A stretch of DNA of 64,000 nt, taken from the NCBI GenBank assembly GCA_046290435.1, contig JBKAGO010000041.1:1-64000 (forward strand). The letters are read 5' to 3'. This DNA is from CAVQUE01 sp046290435. GTDB taxonomy: Bacteria; Actinomycetota; Acidimicrobiia; Acidimicrobiales; UBA8592. A model generated the notes under the pieces. The model had not been told where the DNA came from. It did no database searches and saw only the letters and a program-made list of their open reading frames with translations. Positions 61,196 to 64,000 of the stretch are shown here, one piece after another. Numbering within the stretch: position 1 is the first letter of the stretch; every line of letters starts with the position of its first letter. The position numbers and the translations under genes were made by a program.

Positions 61196-62197
61196 ATGGA
61201 CGACACCGCCGAGTGGCTGGCCCGCACCGTCGAAGCGCCCATCGAGCCCGAGCGGCCGATCGTCGACCCGCACCACCATCTGTGGGATCGGCCCGGCAAC
61301 CGGTACACCGTCGACGAGCTGCGCGCCGACACCGCCGCCGGCCATCACATCGTGGCCACGGTGTTCGTCGAGTGCGCCGCCGGGTACCGGCCCGACGGGC
61401 CCGAGCAGCTGCGTCCGGTGGGCGAGACGGAGTTCGTCGCCGCCCAGGCCGCCATCGCCGCCGAACGCGGCGACCCGCCGATCGCCGGCATCGTCGGGTT
61501 CGCCGACCTGACCCTGGGCGATGCGGTCGACGAGGTCCTCGCCGCCCACATCGAAGCCGGCGGCGGGCTGTTCCGGGGCATCCGCCACGCCGCGGGCTGG
61601 CATGCCGACCCGGCCATCAAGAACTCCCACTCCGATCCCACCGAGCACCTCTTGTCCGAGCCCGGCTTCCGGCGGGGATTCGCCCGGCTGGCCGCGCACG
61701 GCCTGCGCTTCGATTCCTGGCTCTACCACCCCCAGCTGCCCGAGCTGGTCGACCTCTGCCGCTCCCATCCCGAGGTCCCGGTGATCTGCGACCACATCGG
61801 CGCGCCCATGGGCATCGGCCCCTACGCCGGCCGCTGGGACGACGTCGACGCGCAGTGGCGCCCGGCCATGACGGCGCTGGCGGGCTGCGAGAACGTGACG
61901 CTCAAGGTCGGCGGGATCGGCATGGACCGCTACTACGGCGGCGGCTGGCCCGACCGCCCGGCACCGCCGAGCTCCGAGGAGCTCGCCGCGGTGTGGGGCG
62001 ATCGGCTGCGGTTCTGCATCGACACGTTCGGCCCCGACCGGTGCATGTTCGAGTCGAACTTCCCCGTCGACCGCGAGTCCTGCAACTACGTCGTGCTGTG
62101 GAACACCTACGAACGCATCGCCCAGCACTACGACCCCGCCGAACAACAGGCGATGTTCCACGACACCGCCGTCCGGGTCTACGACCTGACCTGGTGA
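61196..62197 (+). CDS. Amidohydrolase-2 family hydrolase (lactonase-like)
   Basis: A 333-residue TIM-barrel hydrolase resembling 2-pyrone-4,6-dicarboxylate lactonase-type proteins. The metal motif VDPHHHLWD is near residue 24, the central histidine is in VICDHIGAP (about 200), the later aspartate in MFESNFPVDRES. Complete length. It would open a lactone or cleave an amide in a catabolic pathway with the divergent alpha/beta hydrolase. Confidence 0.88.
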   Translation: MDDTAEWLARTVEAPIEPERPIVDPHHHLWDRPGNRYTVDELRADTAAGHHIVATVFVECAAGYRPDGPEQLRPVGETEFVAAQAAIAAERGDPPIAGIVGFADLTLGDAVDEVLAAHIEAGGGLFRGIRHAAGWHADPAIKNSHSDPTEHLLSEPGFRRGFARLAAHGLRFDSWLYHPQLPELVDLCRSHPEVPVICDHIGAPMGIGPYAGRWDDVDAQWRPAMTALAGCENVTLKVGGIGMDRYYGGGWPDRPAPPSSEELAAVWGDRLRFCIDTFGPDRCMFESNFPVDRESCNYVVLWNTYERIAQHYDPAEQQAMFHDTAVRVYDLTW

Positions 62198-62237
62198 GGC
62201 TCCGCGGCGACACCGACGTGGGGATATCATCGCTTGC

Positions 62238-62450
62238 ATGACCGATATCTTGATACGGGACGTGCCCGATGACGTCGTCGCAGCACTCGACGCCAACGCT
62301 CAGCGAGCCGGGCTGACCCGCGCGGAGTACCTGCGTCGTGTCCTCGCCGAGCAGCAGGGACCTGCGGTCATGCGCTCGCATCTGAGCCGTTTCGCCGAGC
62401 GCACGGCCGATCTCGATGATCCCGGGGTGATGGCAGCCGCATGGCGGTGA
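62238..62450 (+). CDS. vapB: VapB-type antitoxin (ribbon-helix-helix)
   Basis: A 70-residue antitoxin with an N-terminal ribbon-helix-helix (ILIRDVPDDVVAALDANAQRAGLTRAEYLRRVL) and a C-terminal tail that should wrap the toxin. It overlaps the PIN toxin gene by 10 bases, the usual VapBC layout. It would repress its own promoter; the short sequence before it holds GGGGATATCATCG. Confidence 0.9.
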   Translation: MTDILIRDVPDDVVAALDANAQRAGLTRAEYLRRVLAEQQGPAVMRSHLSRFAERTADLDDPGVMAAAWR

Positions 62451-62845
62451 CCAACTGGCTCATCGACAAGTCGGCGCTCATCCGGATCGATACCGCCGGC
62501 GACGAATGGCTGTCACGGATCCAACGAGGCCTGATCAGGATCTCGTCTGTCACCCTGCTCGAGATCGGCTACTCCACCCGCAACGGCGCCGATCACCGCG
62601 CTGCACTCGGTGAGCCCCCCGTGTCATCGATGCCCGTGGAACACATCACGCCCGCCATCGAGGCCCGAGCACTCGAGATCCAGATGCTGCTCGCAGACCG
62701 TGGACAGCACCGCGCCCCGTCGATCCCGGATCTGCTCATCGCGGCGACAGCCGAGCTCGCCCGCCTCACCGTGTTGCATGTCGACAAGGACTTCGGCCTC
62801 ATCGCCGAGATCACCGGGCAACCCACCGAGCGCCTCGATGACTGA
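62441..62845 (+). CDS. vapC: VapC-type PIN-domain toxin
   Basis: A 134-residue PIN-domain ribonuclease. The acidic site is visible as LIDKSAL (Asp9), the glutamate in LLEIGYS, the aspartate in SIPDLLIAA (about 99) and HVDKDF. It should cleave RNA, typically tRNA, when freed from VapB. Its stop overlaps the ATG of a broken AbrB-type antitoxin, so the locus has seen a second system. Confidence 0.92.
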   Translation: MAVTNWLIDKSALIRIDTAGDEWLSRIQRGLIRISSVTLLEIGYSTRNGADHRAALGEPPVSSMPVEHITPAIEARALEIQMLLADRGQHRAPSIPDLLIAATAELARLTVLHVDKDFGLIAEITGQPTERLDD

Positions 62846-63026
62846 GCGCCGACGAGAGTTCTCACCGGTGCGAGTCACCGACAAGGGTCAGATCACCATC
62901 CCGAGCTGGCCGGTGCCCGTCTGTCATCAGGACGGGGCTACCCCGGCTGCTCATGCGCCGAGATCGGGCTGTCAGCCCCGACACTGGCCTGGAAGAGCTG
63001 CTGGAGGACCAGAAGGTTGCGGCTGA
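62838..63026 (+). pseudogene. Truncated AbrB/MazE-type antitoxin remnant
   Basis: Overlapping the VapC stop, a 62-codon frame starts MTERRREFSPVRVTDKGQIT and reads on into IP. This is the N-terminal beta strand of AbrB/SpoVT swapped-hairpin antitoxins (usually VTDKGQITIPKELR). After IPS the likeness ends and the frame runs antisense through the TetR gene's 3' end. The homologous part is only 62838-62906, so the gene is broken by a deletion or fusion. Confidence 0.7.
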
Positions 63027-63585
63027 ACGTCCCCTGCACGTAGCTGCCCGGTTCGATCAATTCGCTGAGCAGATAACCGTTGTCCATCGCCAGGATCATC
63101 GCTGCGGCGTCCTCGACCGGGATGGGAGGCTCGACGCCCAGACGCTCGTTTTCGGCACGCACGACCGATTCGATGACCTCGCGCCACCTGCGTTGGTGCT
63201 CGGCGAGCCGGGGCCGGTTGGTCGGGTTCCGGAGGGCGTAGAGGATGAACTCCATCTGGAGGACCGGGCTGGCCTCGAGCGGGCCGTCGCGTCGCCGTTC
63301 CGGCGACTCGATCAGGGCGATGAAGTCGCTCGGTGACGTCGCCATGGCGTCGAGGCGCTCCAACTCCACCATGCTCCGGTCGACGTGGTCGTCGATCATC
63401 GCCATGACCAGCTCGTTCTTGTCGGCGAAGTTCGAATAGAGCGCACCGCGAGTGAGCCCGGCGTGTTCGCAGATGTCCTCGACGCTCGCACCGGCGATGC
63501 CGTCGCGGACGAACACCTCGGCAGCGGCGGAGAAGAGCCGCTGGCGGGTCTCTTGCCGGGTGGGTCGTGTCCGTTCCCTTGACAT
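62938..63585 (-). CDS. TetR/AcrR-family transcriptional regulator
   Basis: A 215-residue TetR regulator. The HTH is RQRLFSAAAEVFVRDGIAGASVEDICEHAGLTRGALYSNFADKNELV (about 15-60). The C-terminal domain is helical and binds an unknown ligand. The ATG at 63585 is used; 63597 is a possible alternative. It is divergent from a P450 gene, and a strong palindrome lies between them, so it very likely represses that gene. Confidence 0.92.
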   Translation of the reverse strand: MSRERTRPTRQETRQRLFSAAAEVFVRDGIAGASVEDICEHAGLTRGALYSNFADKNELVMAMIDDHVDRSMVELERLDAMATSPSDFIALIESPERRRDGPLEASPVLQMEFILYALRNPTNRPRLAEHQRRWREVIESVVRAENERLGVEPPIPVEDAAAMILAMDNGYLLSELIEPGSYVQGTFSRNLLVLQQLFQASVGADSPISAHEQPG

Positions 63586-63608
63586 CCACCGCAGCATACG
63601 CAAGCGTA

Positions 63609-63630
63609 CTCGATACAATCCTGTATCGAG
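63609..63630. promoter_or_regulatory. TetR-type operator palindrome
   Basis: A perfect inverted repeat with nine-base arms, CTCGATACA and TGTATCGAG, and a four-base centre ATCC. TACAAT inside it (63614-63619) could be a -10 element for the P450 transcript. It lies 24 bases upstream of the TetR start and is directly followed by AGGAGG. It is a typical place and form for a TetR dimer site controlling both directions. Confidence 0.8.
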
Positions 63631-63640
63631 AGGAGGGCCC

Positions 63641-63712
63641 ATGGCTACACGGATCGGGACTGGAGGGATCGTGGCGGACCGAAGCCGGCCGAGCGGTGCG
63701 GCCGGCCGATGA
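63641..63712 (+). CDS. Short leader ORF before P450
   Basis: A 23-codon ORF (MATRIGTGGIVADRSRPSGA plus AGR) that starts after the best Shine-Dalgarno in the region, AGGAGG at 63631-63636, and whose TGA overlaps the P450 ATG (ATGA). The P450 itself has no in-frame start further upstream and no good ribosome site of its own, so translation may depend on this leader. Confidence 0.5.
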   Translation: MATRIGTGGIVADRSRPSGAAGR

Positions 63713-64000
63713 ACCCGGATCGGCTCGTGCTTCCCGCCGTGCGCTGGATCGGGCAGCGACCGCTCGTTTCGGCAGCACTGTTCCGGTTCGCGTCGTACGA
63801 CCCGTTCGACCCGCGGCGAGCCAGCTGGCCCTACCCGGTCTACGACCAGATGAGCGGCGGTCGACCCGTCGTCCACAGCCGGCTCTTCGACGAGTGGACC
63901 GTCTTCGGCCACGACGAGGTCCTCGACGTGTTGCGTTCACCGAACGTGAGCACGTCGGGCGTCGTGACCAGGCTTCGCGAGCTGGCTCCCTACAACCGGA
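63709..64000 (+). CDS. Cytochrome P450, N-terminal part (runs off window)
   Basis: The first 97 residues of a P450. It starts MNPDRLVLPAVRWIGQ; residues about 30-50 show FDPRRASWPYPVYDQMSGG, and then VVHSRLFDEWTVFGHDEVLDVLRSPNVST is the typical A-helix/beta-1/B-helix region. The heme loop is beyond the window. It is controlled presumably by the divergent TetR and its operator. Substrate unknown. Confidence 0.85.
   Translation, partial: MNPDRLVLPAVRWIGQRPLVSAALFRFASYDPFDPRRASWPYPVYDQMSGGRPVVHSRLFDEWTVFGHDEVLDVLRSPNVSTSGVVTRLRELAPYNR

Overview
The window is about 64 kb of very GC-rich DNA, densely packed on both strands, with many 4-base ATGA or GTGA stop/start overlaps, frequent GTG starts and few strong Shine-Dalgarno sites. 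The gene content includes P450s with a three-cysteine ferredoxin, CaiB, acyl-CoA carboxylase, sulfotransferase and many SDR, amidohydrolase and metallo-beta-lactamase-fold enzymes. A TatA, F420-type oxidoreductases and eukaryote-like Ser/Thr kinases are also present. Together these suggest a free-living actinobacterium, probably of the Acidimicrobiia; this is inference, because no rRNA or other marker gene is in view. I saw no rRNA, tRNA or CRISPR array, and no gene-free stretch exceeds 300 bases.

Layout. 1-9.6 kb: catabolic enzymes (MBL-fold hydrolase, sulfotransferase, SDR, zinc dehydrogenase, PhyH-type dioxygenase, second MBL protein, amidase). In their midst lies a REP-associated tyrosine transposase (RAYT, 6651-7625) flanked on both sides by about 90-bp palindromes. 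Three more copies of the same palindrome lie at 13139, 28179 and 35080. A second palindrome family with the same ends is at 21826, and a third, unrelated family is at 24715 and 26137. 9.7-15.5 kb: an orphan branched-chain amino-acid binding lipoprotein, tatA, ferredoxin plus P450, then a phosphotransferase and a CaiB-type CoA transferase. 15.7-19.1 kb: a minimal class II lanthipeptide locus, made of a precursor with a nitrile-hydratase-like leader and a Cys-rich core, plus a LanM whose cyclase domain has the three-cysteine zinc site of ProcM-like enzymes. 19.1-42.6 kb: mostly metabolic genes (amidohydrolases, CobW GTPase, CDF transporter, Baeyer-Villiger-type monooxygenase, SDRs, phosphoribosyltransferase, carboxyltransferase, a His-for-Lys DegT-fold enzyme), two similar membrane proteins and a GGDEF-EAL protein.

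42.7-47.3 kb: a two-component system (NarL-type regulator and membrane histidine kinase) lies among three genes that end in the same PepSY-like module. All three carry a shared TTCGTAGAG element about 100-115 bases before the start. 47.4-50.1 kb: a methyltransferase and a DrrAB-like ABC exporter. 50.1-58.4 kb: a run of seven minus-strand genes, six of them tightly coupled (zinc-ribbon membrane protein, vWA, PP2C, kinase-like protein, Ser/Thr kinase, Pro-rich membrane protein), then an FG-GAP propeller protein. It resembles a TerY-P phospho-signalling module. 58.6-64 kb: TauE exporter, PfkB kinase, alpha/beta hydrolase, amidohydrolase, a VapBC pair followed by a broken AbrB-type antitoxin, and a TetR regulator divergent from a P450 that runs off the window. 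Between the last two lies a clear operator palindrome and a short coupled leader ORF.

The strongest candidates for an under-described system are the lanthipeptide locus, the PepSY triad around the two-component system, and the RAYT with its palindromes.
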